Below, piece by piece: positions 47,686 through 56,298 of a stretch of DNA of 64,000 nt; the stretch's first letter is position 1; each line of letters opens with the position of its first letter. The DNA is taken from positions 2,750,501-2,814,500 of the forward strand of contig NZ_CP098747.1 in NCBI RefSeq assembly GCF_023746535.1, read 5' to 3'. The notes beneath the pieces are model-generated. The model worked only from the letters and a program-made list of their open reading frames with translations. It was not told where the DNA came from and did not search any database. The stretch is from Sneathiella marina. GTDB taxonomy: Bacteria > Pseudomonadota > Alphaproteobacteria > Sneathiellales > Sneathiellaceae. Made by a program: the position numbers and the translations under genes.

Positions 47686-49113
47686 TTGAGCAATATTAAA
47701 AAATATATTACGGGCCAATTATTTAGAGGGCGTTGTTACAGCGGTATCCGCAATCGGGTTTTTGAAATTCGATATTTGGTGCCGATTTCTGTTTTTATTC
47801 TGGCCTTTCTGGTGATCTTTCAGCCGGCTACAAGTTTTGCGCGTTATGCGGCCCTTGTCATGGACAGTCGCACCGGTGAAGTTCTTTATTCCCGAAATGC
47901 AGATACAAAATTGTATCCCGCTTCGCTCACGAAAATTATGACCCTGTATATGACGTTTGATGCGCTGAACAGAGGTCGTCTGCGCCTCGATCAGAAGCTC
48001 AGTGTCTCCGCACGGGCTGCCGGCCAGGCGCCAACGAAGCTGGGGCTAAAGAAAGGCGGGACAATTACTGTCCGGGACGCGGTATTTGCGCTGATCACCA
48101 AATCGGCAAATGATGCGGCGACCGTTCTTGCCGAAGGTATGGCCAAGACAGAACAGGCTTTTGCCTTGAAAATGACGGCAACCGCCAAACGCCTTGGAAT
48201 GCGGCGGACGAGTTTTCGAAATGCCAGCGGACTCCCAAATCGCCGTCAGAAAAGCACAGCCCGTGATATGGCCCTTCTTGGGGCGGCACTTATTCATGAA
48301 TTTCCGCAATTTTATCATTTCATGGCAATGGAAAAATTCAATTACAAAGGCCGCAATCACAAGAACCACAATAATCTGCTTAAAAAATACAAAGGAGCGG
48401 ACGGCATTAAAACCGGGTATATCCGCGCTTCTGGGTTCAATTTGGTAGCCTCAGCCAAGCGCGGCAACCACCGGCTTGTCGGCGTGATTTTTGGCGGCCG
48501 AACAGCCAAAAGCCGCGACAAGCATATGGCCTCTTTACTGGACCGCAGCTTTGCCCGGATCGAAAAAGCCAGCCCTTCCAGCGTTCCCTTGCCTGCCTAT
48601 AAACCGGCATTGATTGCGTTGGGCTCTCCCCATACCAATCCTAAGGCAAAACCGAAACCGAAGGCCGTTCAGGTCGCAGAGGTTATCACGTCGGCGCCGG
48701 AGCCCTCGCAGTTTAAGAAACCGGCAACCCTGAACGATATTAAAGTCGTTAAAGGCGGCAATACCGGATCGAAACCACGCGCCATGATCACGGCACCTTC
48801 CAAGGAATTAACGGCTACGGCTGTGGAAGAAAAATGGGCAATTCAGATCGGCGCGTATAGCCGTGTTACGACGGCGCGCGATCAACTTTCCAAAGCCGCT
48901 GCTCAAGCCGATGGCCATCTGGATGGCCGCCGGGTCAATATCGAAAGAGCCATCTCAAACGGAAAGCCTTTCTACCGAGCTCAAATGATCGGTTTCAACG
49001 AGGTCGAAGCCCGCGCCGCCTGCCATAGCCTGTCAGAGCGACGCTTTTCCTGCTTTGTTGTCTCGCCCAGTCTCGACTTACCAGCGTATATCGCAGAGAA
49101 AAGCCGATCTTAA
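47686..49113 (+). CDS. D-alanyl-D-alanine carboxypeptidase with SPOR domain
   Basis: A penicillin-binding-protein 5/6-type (S11) peptidase that trims peptidoglycan side chains. The signal-anchor helix (LVPISVFILAFLVIF) precedes the catalytic domain with YPASLTKIM (SxxK), TKSANDAA (SAN) and GIKTGYIRASG (KTG). A Pro-rich linker leads to a C-terminal SPOR domain (~380-465) starting WAIQIGAYSR that would bind denuded glycan at division sites. The start is a TTG at 47686. Convergent with the persulfide dioxygenase-like gene. Confidence 0.92.
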   Translation: MSNIKKYITGQLFRGRCYSGIRNRVFEIRYLVPISVFILAFLVIFQPATSFARYAALVMDSRTGEVLYSRNADTKLYPASLTKIMTLYMTFDALNRGRLRLDQKLSVSARAAGQAPTKLGLKKGGTITVRDAVFALITKSANDAATVLAEGMAKTEQAFALKMTATAKRLGMRRTSFRNASGLPNRRQKSTARDMALLGAALIHEFPQFYHFMAMEKFNYKGRNHKNHNNLLKKYKGADGIKTGYIRASGFNLVASAKRGNHRLVGVIFGGRTAKSRDKHMASLLDRSFARIEKASPSSVPLPAYKPALIALGSPHTNPKAKPKPKAVQVAEVITSAPEPSQFKKPATLNDIKVVKGGNTGSKPRAMITAPSKELTATAVEEKWAIQIGAYSRVTTARDQLSKAAAQADGHLDGRRVNIERAISNGKPFYRAQMIGFNEVEARAACHSLSERRFSCFVVSPSLDLPAYIAEKSRS

Positions 49114-49123
49114 CCCACATCAG

Positions 49124-49984
49124 CTACAACAAATCGACGGGCATTTTTAAATAAGCCACACCGTTCTCTTCGGCTTGTGGAAACTTACCCGCCAGCATGT
49201 TCACCTGAACGGAGGGAATGATCAATGCAGGCATTCCCAAATCCGCATCCCGCCCTTCTCGCAGGACAACGAACTCCTCTTCGCTCATTCCGTCATGCAA
49301 ATGAATATTGTCTTTACGTTGCTCCGCAACAGAGGTCTCCCAGGCATATGCCCGCCCGCCAGGGCCATAGTCATGGCACATGAATAACCTGGTTTCCGCA
49401 GGCAGGGATAAAATCCGCTGGGTCGATTGATATAACACACGGGCATCGCCGCCGGGGAAATCACATCTGGCAGAGCCGTAATCGGGCATGAACATCGTAT
49501 CGCCGACAAAGGCCGCATCCCCAATCTTATAGACAATACAAGCGGGCGTATGGCCCGGTGTTGCAAGAATTTCAAGGGTAAGTTCGCCGACCGGAATCTC
49601 TTCGCCATCCTGAAACAACCGTTGAAACTGAGACCCGTCCGTGTTCATTTCAGGCCCGAAATTGAAGACCTTCTTAAACTCGGACTGCACCACTCCGACC
49701 TCCTGCCCTATACCGATCACACCACCCAGTTTTTGCTGTAGATACGGCGCCGCAGTCAGATGGTCCGCATGCACATGAGTTTCCAGTATCCAGTCGACGG
49801 CAAGACCCGCATCTGTGACAAACCTGACAATGTCATCTGCTGCCGTTGTCGCCGTGCGGCCTGATTTGATATCGAAATCAAGGACACTATCGATAATAAC
49901 GGCCCGTTTGCTATCCGGGTCGGAGACCACATAGCTTACTGTAAATGTGGGCTCATGAAAAAAGGCCTTCACCTCGGGGCTCAT
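49124..49984 (-). CDS. MBL-fold persulfide dioxygenase-like protein (ETHE1/Blh)
   Basis: A metallo-beta-lactamase-fold protein of the ETHE1/Blh group, which oxidises glutathione persulfide to sulfite. The iron-binding motif THVHADHLTAA is intact. The ATPGHTPA, VGDTMFMPDYGSARCDFPGGD and MCHDYGPGG segments match the family. There is no rhodanese domain, unlike full-length Blh. A strong AAGGAG site precedes the ATG. The gene is divergent from the BigR/SqrR regulator and shares its promoter region. Confidence 0.92.
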   Translation of the reverse strand: MSPEVKAFFHEPTFTVSYVVSDPDSKRAVIIDSVLDFDIKSGRTATTAADDIVRFVTDAGLAVDWILETHVHADHLTAAPYLQQKLGGVIGIGQEVGVVQSEFKKVFNFGPEMNTDGSQFQRLFQDGEEIPVGELTLEILATPGHTPACIVYKIGDAAFVGDTMFMPDYGSARCDFPGGDARVLYQSTQRILSLPAETRLFMCHDYGPGGRAYAWETSVAEQRKDNIHLHDGMSEEEFVVLREGRDADLGMPALIIPSVQVNMLAGKFPQAEENGVAYLKMPVDLL

Positions 49985-50043
49985 TCTTGTCTCCTTGCAC
50001 TGAACTCTTCTCGTTCAGAATATCTAAGCATGAATAATTGTTC

Positions 50044-50080
50044 TTGACTATATCTCTATATATACATAGATACAGATATA
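50044..50080 (+). promoter_or_regulatory. bigR promoter and BigR-type operator
   Basis: A -35 TTGACT (50044-50049) and -10-like TAGATA (50067-50072), about 17 bases apart, are overlaid by an AT-rich inverted repeat: TATATCT (50049-50055) and AGATATA (50074-50080) are exact complements, with CTAT and ATAG inside. It resembles BigR operators. A transcript from this -10 would begin around 50079-50080, at or near the ATG, making a leaderless message possible. Confidence 0.6.
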
Positions 50081-50397
50081 TGAAGGTAAAAAAATTTGCA
50101 ATACGCGATATGAAAACGGCAGCCGCCAATGCCTGCGCGCTAATGAAATCCCTCTCCAGTGAAACCCGCCTGTTGTTGCTCTGCCAGATGAATGAAACGG
50201 AGTGCTCGGTAAATGAACTCGCCATAGCACTGGAGATGCGCCCCTCCTCCGTATCTCAGCAACTCTCATTGCTCCGAAAAGACGGTCTGGTAAAAACCCG
50301 GCGTGAGGGACGAACGGTGTATTACTCCTTGAAAGGAGAAGAGGCGACAATGGTCATTTCAGTTCTGTATGCCCTCTATTGTGTGGATTTTAAGTAA
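50080..50397 (+). CDS. bigR: ArsR-family persulfide sensor BigR/SqrR
   Basis: A winged-helix repressor. From the ATG at 50080, Cys35 (LLLLCQM) and Cys101 (LYALYC) are 66 residues apart, exactly the spacing of the two persulfide-sensing cysteines in BigR/SqrR (C42 and C108). The recognition helix EMRPSSVSQQLSLLRKDG is clear. A later ATG at 50110 is possible. It controls sulfide-detoxification genes in relatives, and here it sits between the dioxygenase-like gene and YeeE/YedE genes. It is a short 105 aa, as is usual. Confidence 0.9.
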   Translation: MKVKKFAIRDMKTAAANACALMKSLSSETRLLLLCQMNETECSVNELAIALEMRPSSVSQQLSLLRKDGLVKTRREGRTVYYSLKGEEATMVISVLYALYCVDFK

Positions 50398-50841
50398 ATG
50401 GAAAACTTCACCCCCTATGCATCCCTGGCTGGCGGCCTCCTCATCGGTGTTTCTGCCACCCTTCTGTTGATGGCCGGTCGATTGGCCGGGATCAGCGGTA
50501 TATTGGCTGGACTGATCCCTTTTGACAGTAAAGACAGCCTTTGGCGGATCCTGTTTATTGTCGGTTTGATTGTCGGGGCGGGCCTATATCCCGCTTTGGG
50601 CGGGGATATGTCGGCAATGAATATCAATCCGTACGGCTTGAGCGAAACGGCCCATACCGCCCTTTTAATCCTTGCCGGATTACTTGTCGGAATCGGAACC
50701 TATGTCGGCGCTGGCTGCACCAGCGGTCACGGGATCTGCGGTATTGGACGGTTATCGGTTCGGTCCATCATCGCGACTGTCACTTTTGTCGGGGTCGCCG
50801 CCCTTACCGTCTTTATCCTGCGCCTGATTGTTGGAGGGTAA
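50398..50841 (+). CDS. YeeE/YedE family transporter, N-terminal half
   Basis: A 147-aa membrane protein with four hydrophobic helices and the family's Cys-containing signature GAGCTSGHGICGIGRLS near residue 105. YeeE/YedE proteins import thiosulfate or move sulfur species. The ATG directly follows the bigR stop. With the next gene it forms the two halves often found fused in longer YeeE proteins. Confidence 0.92.
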   Translation: MENFTPYASLAGGLLIGVSATLLLMAGRLAGISGILAGLIPFDSKDSLWRILFIVGLIVGAGLYPALGGDMSAMNINPYGLSETAHTALLILAGLLVGIGTYVGAGCTSGHGICGIGRLSVRSIIATVTFVGVAALTVFILRLIVGG

Positions 50842-50842
50842 G

Positions 50843-51265
50843 ATGCTCAATATCATTAGCCTGATAAGCGGCGGAGTATTCGGTTTTGGCCTGGCCTTGT
50901 CGGGCATGGTTAACCCCAGCAAGATCATCGGGTTTCTTGATATAACGGGAAACTGGGATCCCAGCCTGCTCTTCGTCATGGCGGGTGGTGTACTGGTGAC
51001 CATCATCAGTTTCAGATTTATACTCAACCGGCCAACACCGGTCTTTGGCGGCAAGCTGATCTTGCCAACAAAACAGGACATTGATCCCCAATTGCTTGCC
51101 GGCGCCGGCTTGTTTGGCATCGGCTGGGCGCTTGGCGGATTTTGCCCCGGTCCGGCCTTGAGTGCCCTCGCCTATGGGAACGAGAAAGTCTTTATTTTTG
51201 TGGGTGCTATGATTGTCGGCATCACACTCGCCAAGATCGGGTTGCGATCGTTAAATCCCGCCTAG
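50843..51265 (+). CDS. YeeE/YedE family transporter, C-terminal half
   Basis: A 140-aa membrane protein with SGGVFGFGLALSGMVNPSKIIGFLD near the start and the second Cys motif ALGGFCPGPALSALAYG. The ATG at 50843 follows GGAGGG one base after the previous stop; a TTG at 50828 is inside the previous gene. It completes the bigR-yeeE-yedE operon. Confidence 0.92.
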   Translation: MLNIISLISGGVFGFGLALSGMVNPSKIIGFLDITGNWDPSLLFVMAGGVLVTIISFRFILNRPTPVFGGKLILPTKQDIDPQLLAGAGLFGIGWALGGFCPGPALSALAYGNEKVFIFVGAMIVGITLAKIGLRSLNPA

Positions 51266-51378
51266 CCTCAGTTTCATTTCCATATTTTAGAGATCAGCGG
51301 TCTTTTCCATTTTACCTGACAGGCTTTCATAGCTAGTCTGAACGTCTGCATTGAAACAAGAAAAAAAATGGAAAAATC

Positions 51379-52146
51379 ATGAGTTCATCGAATAAAGTTG
51401 CCATTGTCACAGGGTCTGCAACTGGTGCCGGCGCGGGTATCGCCGTGGGTCTCGCCGAAAAAGGCTACAATGTTACCGTCAATTACACGCGAAGCCTGAA
51501 AGAAGCTGAAGAAACAGTTGCTTTGTGCGAAAGCCACGGCGTCGAGACATTGCTGTGTCAGGCAGATGTCTCCAAGGATGAGGATTGCCGACGCATGGCG
51601 GCGGAAACAATGGAAAAATGGGGCCGTCTTGATGGATTGGTCAATAATGCCGGTCGGACAAAGTTCGTTGCTCATGACGATCTCGATGGTCTGTCCGCTC
51701 AGGATTTTCAGGATATTTACGCGGTAAATACCATCGGTCCGTACCAGATGTCCCGCGCTGTTGCGCCATACATGAAGCAAACCGGCCGTGGTTCCATTGT
51801 GATGATTTCCTCTGTTGCCGGGACACATGGTATCGGATCCTGCATCGCCTATGTTGCGTCAAAAGGTGGTTTGAATTCCATGACCAAAGCACTCGCCAGG
51901 ACATTGGGACCCGAAATTCGCGTAAATTCAATTTGTCCAGGTTTTATTGAAACCCGCTGGTTGTTACAAGGCTATGGTGAAGACAAGTATGAAGCCTATA
52001 AACAGAGCCTTGTTAAAAAGGTGCCGCTGGCAAAAGTCTGTACACCTGAAGATATTGCGGAAACCGCCGCCTGGTTTATCGACGGTGCCAATATGATCAC
52101 CGGTGAAATCATCATTCTTGATGGTGGTATGCATCTGGTCGGGTAA
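51379..52146 (+). CDS. Short-chain dehydrogenase/reductase, 255 aa
   Basis: An NAD(P)-dependent oxidoreductase of the classical SDR type. It shows the cofactor motif TGSATGAGAGIA, the VNNAGRT strand, catalytic Ser in VMISSVAGTH and Y-x-x-x-K as YVASK. The C-terminal SICPGFIETRW and GEIIILDGG motifs follow. Substrate unknown. A TTG-initiated unknown protein follows at 13 bases. Confidence 0.92.
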   Translation: MSSSNKVAIVTGSATGAGAGIAVGLAEKGYNVTVNYTRSLKEAEETVALCESHGVETLLCQADVSKDEDCRRMAAETMEKWGRLDGLVNNAGRTKFVAHDDLDGLSAQDFQDIYAVNTIGPYQMSRAVAPYMKQTGRGSIVMISSVAGTHGIGSCIAYVASKGGLNSMTKALARTLGPEIRVNSICPGFIETRWLLQGYGEDKYEAYKQSLVKKVPLAKVCTPEDIAETAAWFIDGANMITGEIIILDGGMHLVG

Positions 52147-52158
52147 GCCAGTCAAATC

Positions 52159-52899
52159 TTGAAAGCACAAACCGCAAAAATTGACCGCGCCCTTGGCTAT
52201 CCCTATGAGAGGCCCGAAACCTCTTACCTGTTTTCAGGAGGGATCGCCAAGAATTTACCTGGTGACATTGATCTAACCGATCGTCAGCCGGTTCTCGCTT
52301 GCGGATCCAATGGCGCACCTGAACAGCTGCTCAGGAAATACGGCGCCAGGTCGGATATTGCCATTCCCGTCACAGCCGCAACAATGAGCGACATTGCCTG
52401 CACCTATTCTGCACATTTTTCCTCTTATGGCTCTATTGCCGCCGCTCTGTGTACCGTTCCGGGTATCGAAAGCCGAGTACATATCACCTGGCTTACCGAG
52501 GCGGAACTCCAACGCATGCATGAAACCGAAGCAATCGGAATGAATTACCATTTTGCACATCTTGAAGGGGTTACAATCCAATGCGAGGCGACCGGCCCAA
52601 TCAAAAACCTTCATGCTTATATTAGCTTGCGCGGAAGCCTGTTACTGGACGGAAAGCCGGTCTTGTTAAAAGGAATTCCAGCGAAAAAGACACATCTTCT
52701 GAAACTGGACCAGCGCGCCATGCAGGAAGAAATACGCCGCCGGCTTGCGCCGGATACAGCGCTTGAGGACTTTATTCTGGAAAATATTAGCAATCGACTA
52801 ACCCGCCTGAAACGAACGGCCATGATAAGTCAGAAAACGGAGCCTTTTATCCACTCCGGAATTACGGTGCTTTTCCCCAACGCACCCTATCTGGATTGA
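52159..52899 (+). CDS. Conserved hypothetical protein, 246 aa (TTG start)
   Basis: I do not recognise the family. There is no signal peptide or membrane segment. The segment RALGYPYERPETSYLFSGG opens the protein; SNGAPEQLLRKYG and PVTAATMSDIACTYSAHFSSYGSIAAA follow. Because no ATG comes before residue ~117, and upstream in-frame codons run into a stop at 52144, the start is probably the TTG at 52159. It lies between an SDR and an AbrB-type membrane protein in the same direction, all with short gaps. Confidence 0.75.
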   Translation: MKAQTAKIDRALGYPYERPETSYLFSGGIAKNLPGDIDLTDRQPVLACGSNGAPEQLLRKYGARSDIAIPVTAATMSDIACTYSAHFSSYGSIAAALCTVPGIESRVHITWLTEAELQRMHETEAIGMNYHFAHLEGVTIQCEATGPIKNLHAYISLRGSLLLDGKPVLLKGIPAKKTHLLKLDQRAMQEEIRRRLAPDTALEDFILENISNRLTRLKRTAMISQKTEPFIHSGITVLFPNAPYLD

Positions 52900-52909
52900 A
52901 AGCCTGGCC

Positions 52910-53968
52910 ATGAACAGAACCGTAAAAGCTCTTTTGATTGGCGCCCTTGGCGGGGGGCTATTTTTTGCGGCAGACCTCCCTCTTGCCTGGATGCTGGGTT
53001 CAATGACTTTCGCAACCATCGCGGCGCTTCGCGGTGTCGATGTTAAAGTCAACGACCCGTTACGTAAAATCATGACCGCCGTATTGGGTGTCATGCTGGG
53101 CAGCGGGTTCTCAACCGATACACTGGACGCGCTAGCACAATGGAGTGGCGGCCTTTTGCTACTGTTTGCCAGTGTTATCCTCAGCATGGTCGCCGTGTAT
53201 TTGTTTTACCGGAAAATCGGAAAATTTGACCCGGTGACCGCTTATTTCGCCGCTGCGCCTGGCGGGTTTAACGTTATGTATGAAATGGGAGATGCCAAGG
53301 GGGGAAATGGCCCGGTTATCGCCCTAATTCATGCCTCCCGCATCCTGATCCTTGTGATGACAGTCCCGTTGTTCTTCCGCTACGGTATCGGCTTTTCAAA
53401 CACGGAGGATGTGATCCCGCTATTTGGGTCGATCAAGGATCTGGTTGGTGATGGGTTGCTGGTCATTGCCGCTCTCCTTGGCTACGCCATCGGGCGGATT
53501 TGCCGCCTGCCCGCCTATCACCTGATGGGGCCGTTGCTGGTGACCGCAGCGTTCCAAATCACTGGCGTGACCGACGTAGCACCGCCCATGATCTTGGTAT
53601 ATATGGCGCAATTGGTCATTGGAACCGCCATCGGCGCCCGGTTTCTCGGCACCAAATTCTCCGAGATCCGCCATGTCCTCGGGTTAAGTTTTGTCTCGAC
53701 AATCATCATGATTTTAATTGCCTCGATCTTTGCGCTGATATTTGCAGAAACAATTGGTGTGAGTGTTGCCGGTGTGATCCTCGCACTCAGTCCCGGCGGG
53801 CTGGCCGAAATGTCGCTGGTTGCCCTTGCCATGGGAATAGATGTTGCCTTTGTCTCCATCATGCATGCCATCCGGATTTCGCTGATTATCGCCCTTGTGC
53901 CAATGGCATATTCTGCTTTTGACCGGCTTGTTCTCCGCCAAAAGAGAAATCAGGAGCAGGACTCCTAA
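52910..53968 (+). CDS. AbrB-family membrane protein (AmoA-like), 352 aa
   Basis: A polytopic membrane protein of the AbrB/ammonia-monooxygenase-like family. It has two related halves, each with an ...PLAWMLGSMTFATIAALRG and ...YHLMGPLLVTAAFQITG motif, and about ten helices. AAAPGGFNVMYEMG and LSPGGLAEMSLVALAM are the family's repeated signature. Its transport role is undefined. Last gene of a likely three-gene run with the SDR and the unknown protein. Confidence 0.9.
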   Translation: MNRTVKALLIGALGGGLFFAADLPLAWMLGSMTFATIAALRGVDVKVNDPLRKIMTAVLGVMLGSGFSTDTLDALAQWSGGLLLLFASVILSMVAVYLFYRKIGKFDPVTAYFAAAPGGFNVMYEMGDAKGGNGPVIALIHASRILILVMTVPLFFRYGIGFSNTEDVIPLFGSIKDLVGDGLLVIAALLGYAIGRICRLPAYHLMGPLLVTAAFQITGVTDVAPPMILVYMAQLVIGTAIGARFLGTKFSEIRHVLGLSFVSTIIMILIASIFALIFAETIGVSVAGVILALSPGGLAEMSLVALAMGIDVAFVSIMHAIRISLIIALVPMAYSAFDRLVLRQKRNQEQDS

Positions 53969-54044
53969 CCGGAAAACAACGGTGGCCGCATGATAGAGTT
54001 TGGATGCGAAGGAAATTCCCGTTTAGTGCAATGGCAGCAGTGCA

Positions 54045-54115
54045 GACAAATTGACCGCCAACTATCTGCTGGATGTTCCTTCTGCGGCATGATTGGAGAG
54101 GCTGCTTTGTGCCAA
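54045..54115 (+). repeat. Dispersed repeat family 1, copy 1
   Basis: 71 bases similar to 55453-55523. Shared core words are CTGCTGGAT, TTCCTTC and GATTGGAGAGGCTGCT followed by TGTGCCAA. Both copies end in a short plus-strand phrase that reads M-I-G-E-A-A-x-C-Q. Copy 1 lies between the AbrB gene and the panE-like gene. Confidence 0.75.
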
Positions 54116-54205
54116 TAGCGGACATTTCGATCACCCAATTATTGCACATGGTTTAACCGAGCACTTTTCGCTACACTCTCACCGAACTGTGGGGGAGGCA
54201 TTTTG

Positions 54206-55117
54206 ATGCGTATTGTGATTATGGGGTCCGGAGGCCTGGGTGGCCTATTCGGCGGCCTATTGGCACAGGCCGGGGCGGAGGTGATGTTTATCGCCAGAGG
54301 CGACCATTTGCAGGCAATGCAAACCTCGGGCCTGAAAATTATGAGCCAGACCGGCGACGTTGCCCTCTCTTCAGTGCACGCGGTCGACGACCCGACTGGA
54401 GAGTCCGTCGCCGATTTTGTGATCTTCACGGTGAAAGGCGCGGATACACGGGCGGCTTGCGAACTGATCGCGCCCATCGTCGGTCCAAAGACGGGGATTA
54501 TTTGTTTTCAGAACGGTATCGAGGGGATCGATATTCTGGCTGATCGTTACGGTACGGGAGCCGTCTTACCGGGCGCCACCTTTGCGCTCGCGATGATCGA
54601 AAAACCCGGCGTCATTCGTCATGTGGGCGCGGGCAGCCAAACCACGGTCGGTGAATGGAATGGTGAGATGTCGAGCCGGCTGGAAGCCTTCGTGACGCTG
54701 ACCAAAAAGGCCGGTCTGGATGTCAACGGCAGCGATGATATTCATCCCGTGATCTGGAGTAAATTCGTTGCCTTCGCGACCTTTTCTTCCCTGACCAGTT
54801 TGACCCGTCTGCCGTTACGCACGATTGGCACCACACCGGAAACCCTGCAACTGGCCTTCGATGCCATGGCGGAGGTTATTGCCGTGGCCGATGCGCGGGG
54901 GATCAAGGTCCCGGCCCAAATCTTTGAGGATATTAAGGAATTCGTGCAGAACGTGGACCCTGCCTGGAAAACGTCCATGGCCAATGATCTGGCGGCCGGC
55001 AAGGCCATCGAAAGCGACAGTATCTGTGGTTCCGTCCACCGCCTGGGCCAGGAACTGGGAGTGCCGACACCCATCAACACGGTGTTCTATCGGGCTCTCA
55101 AACCCTTCGCCGCCTAA
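54206..55117 (+). CDS. panE: Ketopantoate/2-dehydropantoate reductase-like protein
   Basis: A 303-aa NADPH-dependent reductase of the ApbA/PanE family, making pantoate for coenzyme A or acting on a related keto-acid. The Rossmann motif IMGSGGLGGLFGGLL is at the start, the catalytic Lys lies in DIHPVIWSKFVAFATF, and the substrate helix is near AGKAIESDSICGS. The ATG at 54206 follows GGGGGAGG; a TTG at 54203 precedes it by one codon. The gene is visibly more GC-rich than its surroundings and lies between repeat copies, so it may have been acquired. Confidence 0.9.
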   Translation: MRIVIMGSGGLGGLFGGLLAQAGAEVMFIARGDHLQAMQTSGLKIMSQTGDVALSSVHAVDDPTGESVADFVIFTVKGADTRAACELIAPIVGPKTGIICFQNGIEGIDILADRYGTGAVLPGATFALAMIEKPGVIRHVGAGSQTTVGEWNGEMSSRLEAFVTLTKKAGLDVNGSDDIHPVIWSKFVAFATFSSLTSLTRLPLRTIGTTPETLQLAFDAMAEVIAVADARGIKVPAQIFEDIKEFVQNVDPAWKTSMANDLAAGKAIESDSICGSVHRLGQELGVPTPINTVFYRALKPFAA

Positions 55118-55221
55118 CCAGCGAGGATTTAGCAACCTCAAGCTGTTAGTCTCCTGCCCGTGTTGCACTTGTTCGTAAATCCGCTGCCATTACTGGCGCT
55201 GCAGGTGCCGACGGCAGCTTC

Positions 55222-55351
55222 GGGTCAAAACCGGACGTCATTGCGATTGTAGACTGGTCAAATCGCGCCATCAGCCTAACGAACTTGAAGGCCACGAGCT
55301 CGACGTTTAGTACGTAGCCATTAGCGGATCTCAACTCCACCCGCTACGTCA
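55222..55351. repeat. Dispersed repeat family 2, copy 1
   Basis: About 130 bases matching 56299-56429 at roughly 80%. The clearest shared run is AAATCGCGCCATCAGCCTAA, then GAACTTGAAGGCCACG. On the minus strand both copies read a related phrase (VAFKF-x-RLMARF ... TSGFDPK), so the unit may derive from a coding or pseudocoding element. Confidence 0.8.
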
Positions 55352-55452
55352 AGACTGGATTCTGTCCAGACCTTGCGCATACACCACGAAAAGCCGTCTT
55401 GGCTCAAAACCGAAAGATAACAAGGGCAGCGTGATGGATTGCAAATACGACG

Positions 55453-55523
55453 GACAATTTGACCACTAGCTTTCTGCTGGATATTCCTTCGGCTACATGA
55501 TTGGAGAGGCTGCTATGTGCCAA
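55453..55523 (+). repeat. Dispersed repeat family 1, copy 2
   Basis: The partner of 54045-54115. It ends in GATTGGAGAGGCTGCTATGTGCC and is followed by a 17-codon open phrase from an ATG at 55497 to a stop at 55550. It lies 101 bases after family-2 copy 1 and 55 bases before the DinB-fold gene end. Confidence 0.75.
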
Positions 55524-55578
55524 GAGAAGACGTTGAGGGAAGATATCTAATGTCAGCTCTGAGCCCAAAGCGGATGAG

Positions 55579-56076
55579 CTACGGCATCATTGAAAGGTTA
55601 GAGGGCTCTGGCTTCGCACCTGCCGCGGTAAGCATTGCGTGGACTTGGCCTCGGTGGTGGGTTTGATGATTGAACAGCTCGGTTGCACAGAGCGCCCTTG
55701 ACCTTTCGATCCGTGTTGACCCGCCCCCTATATACCAAGCAACTATTCCGTTGAGGTCGGCATCGAGCAATTGGGTTGCCCATTTCTCGATTTCGTCATT
55801 GCGCTGCGAACGAAGCAGCTTGAAGTCATCCCAATCCGATGGATCGGTAAGAGTGTGCTTGATAGTTTGCTCTGGACGTTCGTTTCCCTTCAATCGCTGC
55901 AATATCAAGGCGTCTGCCCAATAAATATGGTTGAGGGTGGCCGCTATTGATTGGAAAAATGCACCTCGATCCCTCCAACGATCTACATTTGCGAGACCAT
56001 CAGCGGCGGTGACTAAAGAGTTATTCTGCCAACTGTTGTAGCGGGCCATGGTTCGGCAATATTCAACTGATATCAT
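55579..56076 (-). CDS. DinB-fold (DUF664-like) protein, 165 aa
   Basis: A four-helix DinB-superfamily protein, often a thiol or metal-dependent enzyme; unrelated to DNA polymerase IV. The His pair of the metal site is visible as LNHIYWADALI (His) and FNHQTHHRGQVHAML (H-x-x-x-H). Its function is unknown. It sits between copies of the family-2 repeat and, unlike its surroundings, has an intact frame, which suggests a later cargo gene. Start ATG at 56076 lacks a strong ribosome-binding site. Confidence 0.85.
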   Translation of the reverse strand: MISVEYCRTMARYNSWQNNSLVTAADGLANVDRWRDRGAFFQSIAATLNHIYWADALILQRLKGNERPEQTIKHTLTDPSDWDDFKLLRSQRNDEIEKWATQLLDADLNGIVAWYIGGGSTRIERSRALCATELFNHQTHHRGQVHAMLTAAGAKPEPSNLSMMP

Positions 56077-56298
56077 TTATCAATCTCCAATAGTTTTAAA
56101 TGTAGGATGATTTGGGATGCCTGTTGGAAGGCGTTCTGTTTGACGCCCATCGCCAACATTGTGTCTAGCATGAGCTAGGATGTTTGGAGGGCAACCCTAT
56201 TCGGAATTTCGGTTATATCTTGGATGAAGTCAAGCAGCTGGTGTAAACACTATGTCCGCATTGCGGGCCTTTGAGCCCTTCAAACGAATGTCCGCTTA
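56077..56298. other. Non-coding spacer before repeat family 2, copy 2
   Basis: 222 bases with stop codons in all frames at short intervals. It contains AATGTCCGCTT-type words near 56287 that recur at 54117 as the complement. With the neighbouring repeat it makes up 345 bases without a gene. Nothing else identifiable. Confidence 0.6.

Larger units (their letters stand above)
55118..55578. other. Non-coding, repeat-bearing spacer
   Basis: 461 bases after the panE-like gene. It contains family-2 copy 1 (55222-55351) and family-1 copy 2 (55453-55523), with no gene I accept. A 64-codon minus frame (55146-55340) falls across the repeat and has only repeat-derived similarity. Confidence 0.7.

Noticed and set aside
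55146-55340. 64-codon minus-strand ORF in the spacer after panE
   Set aside because: It follows repeat family 2 and its similarity to the other copy is explained by the DNA repeat.
55497-55550. 17-codon plus-strand ORF at the end of repeat family 1
   Set aside because: Too short to support as a gene; the shared M-I-G-E-A-A phrase is part of the DNA repeat.
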